Assembly (NCBI GenBank): GCA_041477875.1
Contig: JBGOVA010000006.1
Span: forward strand, 1 to 49,317
Direction: 5' to 3'
Source of the DNA: SZUA-430 sp041477875
Lineage (GTDB): Bacteria; Pseudomonadota; Alphaproteobacteria; Micropepsales; Micropepsaceae
Length of the DNA: 49,317 nt
Shown here: positions 8,674 to 16,348 of the stretch, in pieces
Numbering within the stretch: position 1 is the first letter of the stretch
Layout: the number at the start of each line of letters is the position of its first letter
Notes under the pieces: generated by a model
Database searches by the model: none
What the model saw: the letters and a program-made list of their open reading frames with translations, nothing else
Told to the model about the DNA's origin: nothing
Translations under genes and position numbers: made by a program

Positions 8674-8692
8674 CTTTTTATGTTGGGACGTA

Positions 8693-9901
8693 TCACTTCT
8701 TCTTCCACTCGGGTTCGTAGAACGGCAACTTGACGACCTTGCCGGGTGCTTGGCGGCGGTGGTGTTCCACCGTCACTTCCATGGTGAGAGCGGTACCCGG
8801 CTCGTAATGCGGACGCTGCAGGTGCACCAAGGCGATGTACTTCTTCAGAATGGGCGACCAGGTGCTGGTCGACGCGTAACCGACTTGTTTGCCCTCGCGC
8901 ATCACCGGCAAACTTCCGCGCACGGCCATGCCCGGAATTTGCGGCGGCATGCCGACGTCGGCGAACAGGCGTTCGAGGCCTACCCAATCGATTTCCAGCC
9001 CGACGAGTTTCCACGCCGGACCGTCGCGCTTTTCGCGTTCGAGTGCGCGGCGGCCGACGAAGTAGCCCTTCTTGTCGAGATTGACGGCCCACTCCAATCC
9101 CATCTCGAAGGGCGTCGACTTTTGTCCGCCGATCCACGCGTGGCTCGACGACGTGTAGTCGACATCGAGCATGAAGAGACCGGCCTCCACGCGCGCCATA
9201 TCCATCGCGAGGATGCCGCATGGTGCGATGCCGTAGTTGCCGCCGGCCGCCATCAGCGCATCCCAAACGGGCAAGGCTTGCGCGGCATCCATCCAGATTT
9301 CGTAACCCAGATCGCCGGTGTAGCCGGTGCGTGACACGCTGACCGAAACGTTGCCGATGCTGGTGTGCATCAAGCGGAAGTATTTGAGCTTATCGACCGA
9401 GTCCGTGCAGCAGCGGTTGAGGATGGCGCGTGATTTTGGGCCTTGCAGACTCAAGGCGGCCATCTGATCCGTGACTTCGCCGATCGTGACGTTCATGCCG
9501 ATGGCATTCATCGACAGCCAGCGCAGCGAAGGCTCCGCCGATGTCATCCGGAAGCGTTGCTCGCCCAAGCGCGCCACGGTGCCGTCGTCGAGCAGTTTGC
9601 CTTCGTCGTCGCACCAGCCGGTGTAGTAGACTTGGCCCACCGCCAGCTTGAAGATGTCGCGCGTGGTGACTCGATGGAGCAGACGCGCTGCGTCCGGACC
9701 CTCGATCACGTATTTCATCAGCGGCGAAACGTCGATCAGCGCCGCTGCATCGCGGATCGCCCAATACTCGCGATCGAGCGACAGGTCGTAGGATCCAAGA
9801 ACGATGTGGCCCGCCCAGCGCCGCCAATTTTGCGCCACGCTCAGGCGCGACGTGCGCTCATGGAAGGGCGTGCGTTTGAGTTCAAGCGTGTCAAGCGTCA
9901 T
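8693..9901 (-). CDS. Aminomethyltransferase (GcvT) family protein
   Basis: A 402-residue folate-binding protein of the GcvT fold. The N-terminal GCV_T domain covers about residues 15-280, with RDAAALIDVSPLMKYVIEGPDA near residues 50-70, LLHRVTTRDI, SLQGPKSRAIL and SRTGYTGDLGYEIWM, all standard family blocks; the C-terminal barrel follows from about residue 290 and ends near KLPFYEPEWKKK. Relatives include the glycine-cleavage T protein, dimethylglycine and sarcosine demethylases, and DMSP demethylase. No gcvH or gcvP is nearby, so a stand-alone tetrahydrofolate-dependent demethylase is more likely than glycine cleavage. It stands first in line with two flavoproteins, which could oxidise or process the same methylated amine or thio compound; that link is an inference. 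Confidence 0.87.
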   Translation of the reverse strand: MTLDTLELKRTPFHERTSRLSVAQNWRRWAGHIVLGSYDLSLDREYWAIRDAAALIDVSPLMKYVIEGPDAARLLHRVTTRDIFKLAVGQVYYTGWCDDEGKLLDDGTVARLGEQRFRMTSAEPSLRWLSMNAIGMNVTIGEVTDQMAALSLQGPKSRAILNRCCTDSVDKLKYFRLMHTSIGNVSVSVSRTGYTGDLGYEIWMDAAQALPVWDALMAAGGNYGIAPCGILAMDMARVEAGLFMLDVDYTSSSHAWIGGQKSTPFEMGLEWAVNLDKKGYFVGRRALEREKRDGPAWKLVGLEIDWVGLERLFADVGMPPQIPGMAVRGSLPVMREGKQVGYASTSTWSPILKKYIALVHLQRPHYEPGTALTMEVTVEHHRRQAPGKVVKLPFYEPEWKKK

Positions 9902-9945
9902 GGGCGCGACAGAGACACATTCCGTCGCGCCGGTGCAAGGGGCCG

Positions 9946-12096
9946 TCAGTTCGCCGCTGAGGATGTCCCCGCGGCTCCCGGCGCGGCGGCGTGCATGTCA
10001 TCGTCCATCAGCTTGCGCGTGAGGTAGGTGAACTCAAGCGCGATGCGCTTGGCGCGCTCCTGCTGGTTTGCCGCCGCCGCGTGGCCGCCGTCGATGTTCT
10101 CGTAATAGAGGAACGGCAGCTTCATGGCTGCCATCTTCGCGGCCATCTTGCGGGCGTGGCCGGGGTGGACGCGGTCGTCCTTCGACGACGTGACGAAGAA
10201 CGGCTCTGGGTATTTCACGCCCTTCTTCAGGTTCTGATAGGGCGAGATCTTGCGCAGGAAGGCGCCTTCCTTCGGGTCGGCCGGATCGCCGTATTCGCCC
10301 ATCCACGACGCGCCGGCCAAGAGCTTGTTGTAGCGCAGCATGTCGAGCAGCGGGACCTGAATGACGACGGCGTTCCAAAGCTCCGGATGCTGCGTGAACT
10401 CGACGCCCATCAGCAAGCCGCCGTTCGAACCGCCTTCGATGCCAAGGCGGCGCGGGGTCGTGATCTTGCGTGTGATCAGGTCTTTCCCGACCGCGGCGAA
10501 GTCGTCGTAGATGATCTGGCGTTTGGTCTTGAGGCCCGCGTCGTGCCAGGCGGGACCGAACTCGCCGCCGCCGCGGATGTTGGCGAGCACGTAGACGCCG
10601 CCGCGTTCGAGCCAAAGCTTGCCGATGGTGCCGGAATAACTCGGGTTCATCGAGATTTGGAAGCCGCCATAGGCGTAGAGCAAGGTCGGGTTCGCGCCGT
10701 TGAGCTCGACGTCTTTGCGGTGGACGACGAAGTAGGGGATTTTCACGCCGTCCGTCGATGCCACTTCGAATTGGTCGACGGCCAGGTTCGACGCGTCGAA
10801 GCGCGGCGGCAGCGACTTCACCTTTTCGAACGTGCCCTTCGCGGCATCGCCCAGATAGAGCGCGTCGGGTTCGAGAAAGCTCGCGACGTTGACGAAGACC
10901 AGGTCGTCTTGATCGCGCGTCGAGACGACGCCGATCGAGGCGTTCCCCGGCAGGTCGAGCTTCGTGCGCGACCATTTCTTGTCGGCGTAGGCGTAGGAAT
11001 AGAGCGCGCCCTTGACGTTCTCATAAGCCGCGACGAGCAGGCGGTGGCGCGTGCCGGCCGCCTGTTCGATCGATTCGCGCGGGCCCGGCATGGTGATCAG
11101 CGTTCCAGCGGCGGCGGCGCTGTCGCGCTTCAGGTCGGCGAGGTCGAACGCGATCAGCGCGCCTTTGGTGTAGGCCGCGCCTTGCCACGTCCAATCTTCC
11201 TCGAGCGTCAGCACGAGTTGGCCGGCGACCAACGCTTGGATCGTCGACTTGAGCGGGAACGGCAGACGCACCGCGCCTTTGTCGGTCGAGAGATAGTACT
11301 CGGTCTCGAAGAACGAAGGATTGCGGATGAAGAGCACGGCCTGCACGACGCCGTCGTTGTCGCGCAGCACGGAGATGCCGGCGGAGACGTCGGTTTGTTT
11401 GCCGCGGTAGACTTCAGGCGCGTCTTCGAGCTTCGCTCCGCGCTTCCACAGCTTGACGATGTAGGGATAGCCGGAGTCGGTCATCGTGCCCGGGCCCCAG
11501 TCGCGCGCGATGTAGAGCGTGTCGGCGTCGAGCCAGTCGGCGCTCTGCTTGCCTGCGGAGAGCTTGAAACCATCGACAACGAAGGATTTCGTTTTGTTGT
11601 CGAATTCGCGGATCTCGACCGCGTCCTTGCCGCCGTCGGAGAGGCTTACGAGGCAGTCCGTTTCGGCGGGCGGCAGGCAGCCTGTGCCTTTGTAGACCCA
11701 GTTGGCGTTCTCGGCTTTCGCGAGCGCGTCGACGTCGAGGACGGTCTCCCATTGCGGCGCCGCGTTGCGGTAGTCGTCGACGGTCGCGCGGCGCACGAGG
11801 CCGCGCACGTTCACGTCGTCCTGCCAGAAGTTGTAGACCTGCTCGGCGCGGAAGCCCGGCTGCGGGACGCGGTCCTTCGCTTCGAGGATGGTGAGCGCCT
11901 TCGCATGCAGGTCCTCGTAACGGGCGTCGCCTTGGAGCAGTTTCAGCGAGCGATCGTTTTGCGTGCGGACCCACGCGACGGCTTTTGCGCCGTCAACCTC
12001 TTCGAGCCACAGGAAAGGGTCGGTCTCGGCGGCGAAGGAAATGCCAGTAACAGCGATGCCGGCCAACGCCGCGAACGAGATGATGAGATTGCGCAC
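9946..12096 (-). CDS. Prolyl oligopeptidase family serine peptidase (S9A), exported
   Basis: A 716-residue S9A peptidase that cleaves short peptides after proline. The order is the usual one: an N-terminal hydrolase part (DPFLWLEEVDG near residue 25), a seven-bladed propeller in the middle, and a C-terminal alpha/beta hydrolase. The catalytic triad is visible: Ser557 in GGSNGG, Asp640/641 in SKDDRVHP and His672 in DGGHAAAAN, close to the spacing in well-studied members. I chose the GTG at 12096 because a GGGGA site lies five bases upstream and it begins directly with a signal peptide (VRNLIISFAALAGIAVTGIS); a longer ATG start at 12216 would put 40 unlikely residues before it. Probably periplasmic, in peptide use or turnover. 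Confidence 0.92.
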   Translation of the reverse strand: MRNLIISFAALAGIAVTGISFAAETDPFLWLEEVDGAKAVAWVRTQNDRSLKLLQGDARYEDLHAKALTILEAKDRVPQPGFRAEQVYNFWQDDVNVRGLVRRATVDDYRNAAPQWETVLDVDALAKAENANWVYKGTGCLPPAETDCLVSLSDGGKDAVEIREFDNKTKSFVVDGFKLSAGKQSADWLDADTLYIARDWGPGTMTDSGYPYIVKLWKRGAKLEDAPEVYRGKQTDVSAGISVLRDNDGVVQAVLFIRNPSFFETEYYLSTDKGAVRLPFPLKSTIQALVAGQLVLTLEEDWTWQGAAYTKGALIAFDLADLKRDSAAAAGTLITMPGPRESIEQAAGTRHRLLVAAYENVKGALYSYAYADKKWSRTKLDLPGNASIGVVSTRDQDDLVFVNVASFLEPDALYLGDAAKGTFEKVKSLPPRFDASNLAVDQFEVASTDGVKIPYFVVHRKDVELNGANPTLLYAYGGFQISMNPSYSGTIGKLWLERGGVYVLANIRGGGEFGPAWHDAGLKTKRQIIYDDFAAVGKDLITRKITTPRRLGIEGGSNGGLLMGVEFTQHPELWNAVVIQVPLLDMLRYNKLLAGASWMGEYGDPADPKEGAFLRKISPYQNLKKGVKYPEPFFVTSSKDDRVHPGHARKMAAKMAAMKLPFLYYENIDGGHAAAANQQERAKRIALEFTYLTRKLMDDDMHAAAPGAAGTSSAAN

Positions 12097-12245
12097 AGGT
12101 GTCCCCGAATGAATCAATGGGCGCGCAAACCACCACAGTTCGGCGCATATGACGAGATTGGGGCGAGGCACCGGCCCGCGGATTTCCGCGATTTGTTGTC
12201 TTTGCGCAACGTGCAAAACTTCGTGAGGCGGTTGGCGGGGAAGGC

Positions 12246-13832
12246 TCAGCCGGCGCGACGCGTGCCTTCCGAAGGAACGGGGACAGCGCCGGGCCTCGCA
12301 CCTTCGTCGTCACCTCGTTCCGCATCCTCGGCCACCGCGACGGGTTTGGGTGTCGGACTTTTCGCGAGACTTAGCCGACGTGGCGCACGAACAGCCGGCA
12401 GAGGCGCCGGCGGGCGACCGAGTTGCAATTCGATCGCGTCGGCCGCCCAGTGGACGTCGAAGGTGAAGCCTAGCGACGATGCTACCGCGGGCACGACGCG
12501 CTGGGAGTGGAGGAAGATCGAACTCATCTCGCCCAGGCCCGCGCGCAAGGCCCAGGCCGGGATGCGAAACAGCATTGGGCGGTGCAGTGTGCGGGCGAGC
12601 GCGCGCTGGAAGTCGGCGTGGCGGATCGGTTCGGGCGCGACCGCGTTGATCGGCCCGTGCCAGCGGTCGTCGTCGAGAGCGGTTACGATCATGCGCACGA
12701 GATCGTCGCGTGCGATCCAGCCCATCCATTGGCTTCCGCTGCCGAGCATCGCGCCCGCCCCTAGCCGCACGGGCAGCGCCATCATCGGCAGCGCGCCGCC
12801 CGAGCGGTCGAGCACGATGCCGATGCGAAGGCTCACAGTGCGCGCGTTGTTTTCCGTTGCTTGCTCGCGCGCGGCGCACAGTTCGGCCCCGAAGCCGGTG
12901 CCCGGGGCTTGCGCTTCATCCAACAGCATGTCGCCGCGATCGCCGTAGAAGCCGATGGCGGAGGCGGCGACGAGCACCTTGGGTCTTCGCTCGAGCGTCG
13001 ACATCCAGCGCGTGAGCACGTGGGTGAGATCGACGCGCGAGCGCCAGATTTCGCGCCGGCGCGACTCGCTCCACGGGAGGCCGAGGATCGGGGCGCCGGC
13101 GAGGCTGACCACCGCGTCGATGCGCGTTTCGGGGGGCAGCGCAGACAGCGCTTCGACATAGGTTGCGCGCTCGTCGAACAGCGCCCTCGCCTGCCGTGCG
13201 TCCCGGGTCACGACGAACACGCGATCGCCGCGCGCGATCAAACGCTCGACGAGCGCGCTGCCGATGAAGCCGGTGGCGCCGGTGACGAGGACGCTGCGGC
13301 CGCTCGGCGGGACGACGACGGCGCGCAACCTGTTTGCGACGTGAAAGAGTTGGCGGACGGCAAGTGCGTTGCGCACGGCAAAGGCAAGCACGCCCACCGC
13401 GCAGGCCGTGAAGTACCAAGACAAAAGTCCGTGCGAGACGAAGACCATGCCGGCCGGGCGTGCGGCTTGCACGATGAGCCACGGCACCGCGATGGCGAGG
13501 AACGCGCCGTACATCACGGCCAGGACCGTGTGCAGCGTGCGCTCGAACGCCGGAAGACGGCGCGAGCGATCTTCTTCGATGAAGTCGGCGATGGTGATGA
13601 CGACCTCCAGCAGGAGCAGCGCCAACACCGCCGCGGCGAGTATTCCGGCGGGCTCGGTCCAGGCGAAGACGAGGAACAGAGCGCCGTAGATCGCTTCGCG
13701 CGCGCTGTGGAGCGAGAGTTCGTAGCGCGCGGACGGACGGCCGGGCAGACGCTCGGTCAGTTCGTGGTGGAGGACGTTGTCGAGCGCGCCGAGCAACGTT
13801 TGAACTGCGAGGATGATGAGGGCTGCGGTCAT
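12246..13832 (-). CDS. TIGR01777-type SDR epimerase fused to an N-terminal membrane domain
   Basis: A 528-residue fusion. The first 165 residues are hydrophobic with about four or five membrane segments (roughly 1-20, 48-86, 104-122 and 133-155), resembling the DoxX-like membrane region sometimes joined to this family. From about residue 178 comes a TIGR01777 short-chain dehydrogenase: NAD(P) loop VTGATGFIGSALVERL (183-198), VVSLAGAPI, the SRVDLTHVL helix and ASAIGFYGDRGD, then MGWIARDDLVRM and the C-terminal FLHSQRVVPA block. The substrate is unknown for the family. A GGAGG site for its start lies inside the end of the DUF4166 gene, 3 bp away, so the two are co-expressed. The last 60 residues are Pro/Ala/Glu-rich and probably unstructured. 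Confidence 0.88.
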   Translation of the reverse strand: MTAALIILAVQTLLGALDNVLHHELTERLPGRPSARYELSLHSAREAIYGALFLVFAWTEPAGILAAAVLALLLLEVVITIADFIEEDRSRRLPAFERTLHTVLAVMYGAFLAIAVPWLIVQAARPAGMVFVSHGLLSWYFTACAVGVLAFAVRNALAVRQLFHVANRLRAVVVPPSGRSVLVTGATGFIGSALVERLIARGDRVFVVTRDARQARALFDERATYVEALSALPPETRIDAVVSLAGAPILGLPWSESRRREIWRSRVDLTHVLTRWMSTLERRPKVLVAASAIGFYGDRGDMLLDEAQAPGTGFGAELCAAREQATENNARTVSLRIGIVLDRSGGALPMMALPVRLGAGAMLGSGSQWMGWIARDDLVRMIVTALDDDRWHGPINAVAPEPIRHADFQRALARTLHRPMLFRIPAWALRAGLGEMSSIFLHSQRVVPAVASSLGFTFDVHWAADAIELQLGRPPAPLPAVRAPRRLSLAKSPTPKPVAVAEDAERGDDEGARPGAVPVPSEGTRRAG

Positions 13833-13835
13833 CGT

Positions 13836-14489
13836 CTAATCCTCCGGGTCGGCGAAGGTGCCGTCCTGGAAGACCGTGCGGCCGATCCAGGGATGGTCGA
13901 AGGAGAGGGTGAAGCGGAATTGGCCTTCGCCCAGGTCGGTGTGGCGGACTTCGGCGGTGCCGGGGGTGAGCCAGAGCGGGATCGGCAGGCTGATCGGACC
14001 CCAGCGCCAAAAGAATTCGCGCGAGCGGAAGACGAGCGTGCCGTCGTCGACGCCGAGGTCAAGCAGCATCGTCCAGCCGCCGGCGCAGCATTCGAGCAAG
14101 CGCCCGTCTTGCGACGGACGCTTGATCGAACGCACTTCGAACGTCAGGCCGAACGGCCCGCGGTAAGCCCGCGTCCATGACATGCCGCCGTCTCTGACGC
14201 TCACTTTGACCAGCGCTTGCGCTCGGCCGGTCAATACGGGGATGGGCGCACCGAAGGGGAACAGGCCCCAGGCGAAGAGGCGGCCCAAGAGGCTGAGATA
14301 GGTGTCGGTGCGTCCGCGATAGAGCGCAGGCGTCACGCGCGAGAAGCGTGCGCGCACGGCTTCCGGCAACGTGAGCCAGGCGCGTGCGCCGAGGATGCGC
14401 GCAATCGTATCGCTGTGCGCAGCGTCGTCGGCGTGATCGGCAAACGAATGCGGGCCGCTCCAGACCAGTTCGGCAATCGCGCGCGCCAT
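13836..14489 (-). CDS. DUF4166 domain protein
   Basis: A 217-residue protein matching the DUF4166 family, which often sits beside, or is fused to, saccharopine-dehydrogenase-like or SDR proteins. Visible family features are FSRVTPALYRGRTDTYLSLL (residues 49-68), GAPIPVLTGRA, GMSWTRAYRG and the closing HPWIGRTVFQDGTF. There is one hydrophobic stretch near residues 68-85 (GRLFAWGLFPFGAPIPV) but no signal peptide. It follows the GbsR/MarR regulator by 19 bp, with a GAGGA site before the ATG, and is followed directly by the SDR fusion. Its molecular role is unknown; lipid or steroid-like substrates have been guessed for such clusters, and this sequence gives no further proof. Confidence 0.8.
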   Translation of the reverse strand: MARAIAELVWSGPHSFADHADDAAHSDTIARILGARAWLTLPEAVRARFSRVTPALYRGRTDTYLSLLGRLFAWGLFPFGAPIPVLTGRAQALVKVSVRDGGMSWTRAYRGPFGLTFEVRSIKRPSQDGRLLECCAGGWTMLLDLGVDDGTLVFRSREFFWRWGPISLPIPLWLTPGTAEVRHTDLGEGQFRFTLSFDHPWIGRTVFQDGTFADPED

Positions 14490-14508
14490 GATCGTCCTCT
14501 TTGAGCCG

Positions 14509-15033
14509 TTACTTCGAGATCAGGCGCACGATTCCAGAACCAAGCTTGATGATGCGCTGCAGAGTCGGGCGCGGGACGCGCCGCATCTGTTCGTACCAGC
14601 CGGTCATGCGCTCGATGAAGGACAGCATCTCGTTGACGCGGCGGCGCACATCGGGCGGCGTTTCAGGATCGTCCTCGGATAGGTCGCGCGCGGCGCGCAA
14701 GACGTCGAGCGTGGGATCGATCTCGCGCTTCTTGCGCTCGTCGACGATCGTTTGCACGACGTCCCACGTGTCGCCTTTGGATTCGTAGAAGTTGCGACGG
14801 TCGCCGATAACGTGGACCAGGGTCGCGAGGCGATAGGTTTGGAGTTCGTCGAGGCTGGTCGAGACGTTGGAGCGCGCGATGCCGAGGGCTTCGGCGATTT
14901 CCTCCGCCGACATCGGGCGGCCCGTCAACCACAGCAGCGCATGGATCTGGGCGACCGAGCGGTTTACGCCCCAGCGCGCGCCCATTTCGCCCCAGTGGAG
15001 GACGACCTTCTCGATGACGGGGGACAGCGGCAT
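14509..15033 (-). CDS. GbsR/MarR family transcriptional regulator
   Basis: A 174-residue winged helix-turn-helix regulator of the GbsR type. The N-terminal helix contains HWGEMGARWGVNRSVAQIHALLWLTG in pieces typical of the family (residues 13-38); the helix-turn-helix is MSAEEIAEALGIARSNVSTS (41-60), followed by the wing (LVHVIGDRRNFYES). The C-terminal half is helical and likely dimerises. It is the first gene of a minus-strand unit with the DUF4166 and SDR genes. A perfect inverted repeat lies 20 bp upstream of the start and overlaps the best promoter candidate, so negative autoregulation of the unit is likely. The ligand cannot be read from the sequence; choline-type ligands known for one GbsR should not be assumed. 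Confidence 0.87.
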   Translation of the reverse strand: MPLSPVIEKVVLHWGEMGARWGVNRSVAQIHALLWLTGRPMSAEEIAEALGIARSNVSTSLDELQTYRLATLVHVIGDRRNFYESKGDTWDVVQTIVDERKKREIDPTLDVLRAARDLSEDDPETPPDVRRRVNEMLSFIERMTGWYEQMRRVPRPTLQRIIKLGSGIVRLISK

Positions 15034-15052
15034 GACCTGGACCAGTCAGTTG

Positions 15053-15070
15053 TTTCTGTCGTGACAGAAA
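15053..15070. promoter_or_regulatory. Candidate operator of the GbsR/MarR regulator
   Basis: A perfect inverted repeat, TTTCTGTC-GT-GACAGAAA, with 8-bp arms and a 2-bp centre, located 20 bp upstream of the regulator start. A further direct copy of the half site, GACAGAA, is at 15076-15082. The size and symmetry fit a dimeric MarR-type protein, and the site overlaps the edge of the predicted -10 box. Binding is inferred, not shown. Confidence 0.6.
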
Positions 15071-15096
15071 TTACCGACAGAATAGGGCAAGTTCAA
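15068..15096 (-). promoter_or_regulatory. Candidate sigma-70-type promoter of the regulator operon
   Basis: On the minus strand TTGAAC (15091-15096) and TAATTT (15068-15073) are separated by exactly 17 bp. The match to consensus is moderate (four and three of six). Its place next to the inverted repeat supports the choice. Confidence 0.4.
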
Positions 15097-15358
15097 GGCA
15101 GCTGCGGCGCGCCCTGACGACGCAGTGGTTCCTCCATGATGCGAATCAGAGCGTGGGAACCCGCAGGCGCCCTCCGCGTTGTGCTTCGAGCCTTGCGCTT
15201 CCCGCGCACAACTGCCGAGGGAAGACCTGCAAGCACTGCAGTCTGCGTTACGCGCCCGCGCGTTCTTGTGGGTGACATAATCGTCGCGCACCGTGGCATA
15301 GTCGGTTCGAGGGCCAACCAGGATCGATTCCAATCGATCCTTCAGGAGGAACAGAAAA
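15097..15358. other. Intergenic stretch without a recognised gene
   Basis: This stretch lies between the divergent regulator operon and the small membrane protein gene. Open frames on both strands are present but have no ribosome site, no family resemblance and a composition like shadows. The 3' end holds the AGGAGGA ribosome site of the next gene. A CATAAT at 15276-15281 could be a -10 box, but no good -35 is at the right distance. Confidence 0.5.
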
Positions 15359-15646
15359 ATGGGACGCTTCTTGGCATTCTTGTTCGTGTTCATTTTAGGC
15401 GGCGTGATCGGCTTTGCGGTCGGCGGTTTGGGTGGCGCGGCCGCAGGGGCGTATGTCGGCGCCTGCAAAGTGATCGACCAGGCCGTGACCGAAAATACGA
15501 TGACGCAAGATCAAGCGAACGCGCTCTTAAAGTCGATCTCCAACGATCTCGACATCAAGCCGGAACAGAAGCAGCAGATTGTCGACAGGCTCAAGAAGGC
15601 AAATGCTCCGCCGTCGCCCTGCTCGACGGCGATCCAGGCGCTGTAA
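15359..15646 (+). CDS. Small glycine-rich membrane-anchored protein
   Basis: A 95-residue protein that I cannot assign to a named family. Residues 4-35 form a glycine/alanine-rich hydrophobic segment (FLAFLFVFILGGVIGFAVGG and onward) that is either a membrane anchor or an uncleaved signal. The rest is a soluble, mostly helical tail (TMTQDQANALLKSISNDL; KPEQKQQIVDRLKKA) ending in a short Pro/Ser/Cys region, with Cys at 36 and 88. A strong AGGAGGA site precedes the ATG by 9 bases, which makes it a convincing gene despite its size. It is alone on its strand, followed by the large palindromic element. The tail probably faces the periplasm. Confidence 0.75.
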   Translation: MGRFLAFLFVFILGGVIGFAVGGLGGAAAGAYVGACKVIDQAVTENTMTQDQANALLKSISNDLDIKPEQKQQIVDRLKKANAPPSPCSTAIQAL

Positions 15647-15663
15647 CCCGCTCAAAACATCGA

Positions 15664-15811
15664 CATGGCCGGCCTTCGAGCCGGCCACCCAGAGCGCGCA
15701 GCGCAAAAGAAAGATTGAAACACCAAGAACACCAAGACGCCTGCGGTGTTTCAACTCTTTTTGTAACGCGCTATCGCGCGAGAACTGGGTGGCCGGCTCA
15801 AGGCCGGCCAT
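15664..15811. repeat. 148-bp near-complete palindromic element
   Basis: The outer arms are 28 and 27 bp (15664-15691 and 15785-15811), starting ATGGCCGGCCTT, and match except for one inserted base. Further inside, GCGCAAAAGAAAGATTGAAACACC-like sequence pairs imperfectly with its complement near GGTGTTTCAACTC, so most of the element can fold into one long hairpin. Each outer arm is itself partly self-complementary. It sits between two convergent genes (small membrane protein and ndk). It looks like a MITE-like or repetitive palindromic element that can also act as a two-way terminator. Confidence 0.8.
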
Positions 15812-15829
15812 CACGAAATGAAGGCGTGG

Positions 15830-16252
15830 CTAGCCGACGATTTCGGTGTCGGAGAAGAAGAACCTGATTTCGTTCGCGGCGTTCTCGACGCTGTCGGAGC
15901 CGTGCACCGAGTTCGCTTCGATCGACTCGGCGAGGTCCTTGCGGATGGTGCCGGGCGCCGCCTTCGCCGGGTCCGTCGCGCCCATCACTTCGCGGTTCTT
16001 GGCGACGGCGTTGGCGCCTTCCAGCACCTGAACCACGACGGGGCCCGAGGTCATGAACTTGACGAGGTCGTGGAAGAACGGGCGGGCCTTGTGCACGGCG
16101 TAGAATGCCTCCGCCTGCTTCGTCGACAGCCACAGCCGCTTTTGCGCGATGACGCGCAGGCCCGCCGTTTCAAGCCGGTCGATGACCTTGCCCGTCAAAT
16201 TGCGGCGGGTGGCGTCGGGCTTGATGATCGAGAGCGTGCGTTCGGTCGACAT
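15830..16252 (-). CDS. ndk: Nucleoside diphosphate kinase
   Basis: Nucleoside diphosphate kinase transfers the gamma-phosphate from ATP to other NDPs through a phospho-histidine, balancing nucleotide pools. The 140 residues are the usual length. TLSIIKPDATRRNLTGKV lies at residues 6-23, NREVMGATDPAKAAPGTIR at 86-104, and the phospho-accepting His117 is in the NSVHGSDS signature. I chose the ATG at 16252, which has an AGGAG site five bases upstream; a GTG two codons earlier is possible. The gene ends 18 bp from the palindromic element and is divergent from the ABC-F gene. Confidence 0.97.
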   Translation of the reverse strand: MSTERTLSIIKPDATRRNLTGKVIDRLETAGLRVIAQKRLWLSTKQAEAFYAVHKARPFFHDLVKFMTSGPVVVQVLEGANAVAKNREVMGATDPAKAAPGTIRKDLAESIEANSVHGSDSVENAANEIRFFFSDTEIVG

Positions 16253-16348
16253 GGGCACTCCTTGGCGAAATCGGGGCGATTTTGGGTGCGCCTACATACA
16301 GATGGGACTTGAGTGTCGCAAGGCATGTTGTGGTAGACACCGCGCCCC

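Noticed and set aside
9991..12948. A 985-codon open frame on the plus strand, very long for an antisense frame
   Set aside because: It lies opposite the prolyl oligopeptidase and the SDR fusion, both of which have clear family motifs and catalytic residues. Long antisense frames are common at this GC content, and the translation shows no recognisable domain.
12861..14180. A 439-codon plus-strand frame
   Set aside because: Antisense to the SDR fusion and DUF4166; charged, repetitive composition typical of a shadow.
15664..15811. A CRISPR-like or small-RNA locus
   Set aside because: The repeats are inverted, not direct, and there are only two; there are no spacers or cas genes.
15136..15867. 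A 243-codon plus-strand frame across the small membrane gene and the palindrome
   Set aside because: It overlaps the better supported 95-codon gene, which has a strong ribosome site, and it runs through the palindromic element and into ndk.
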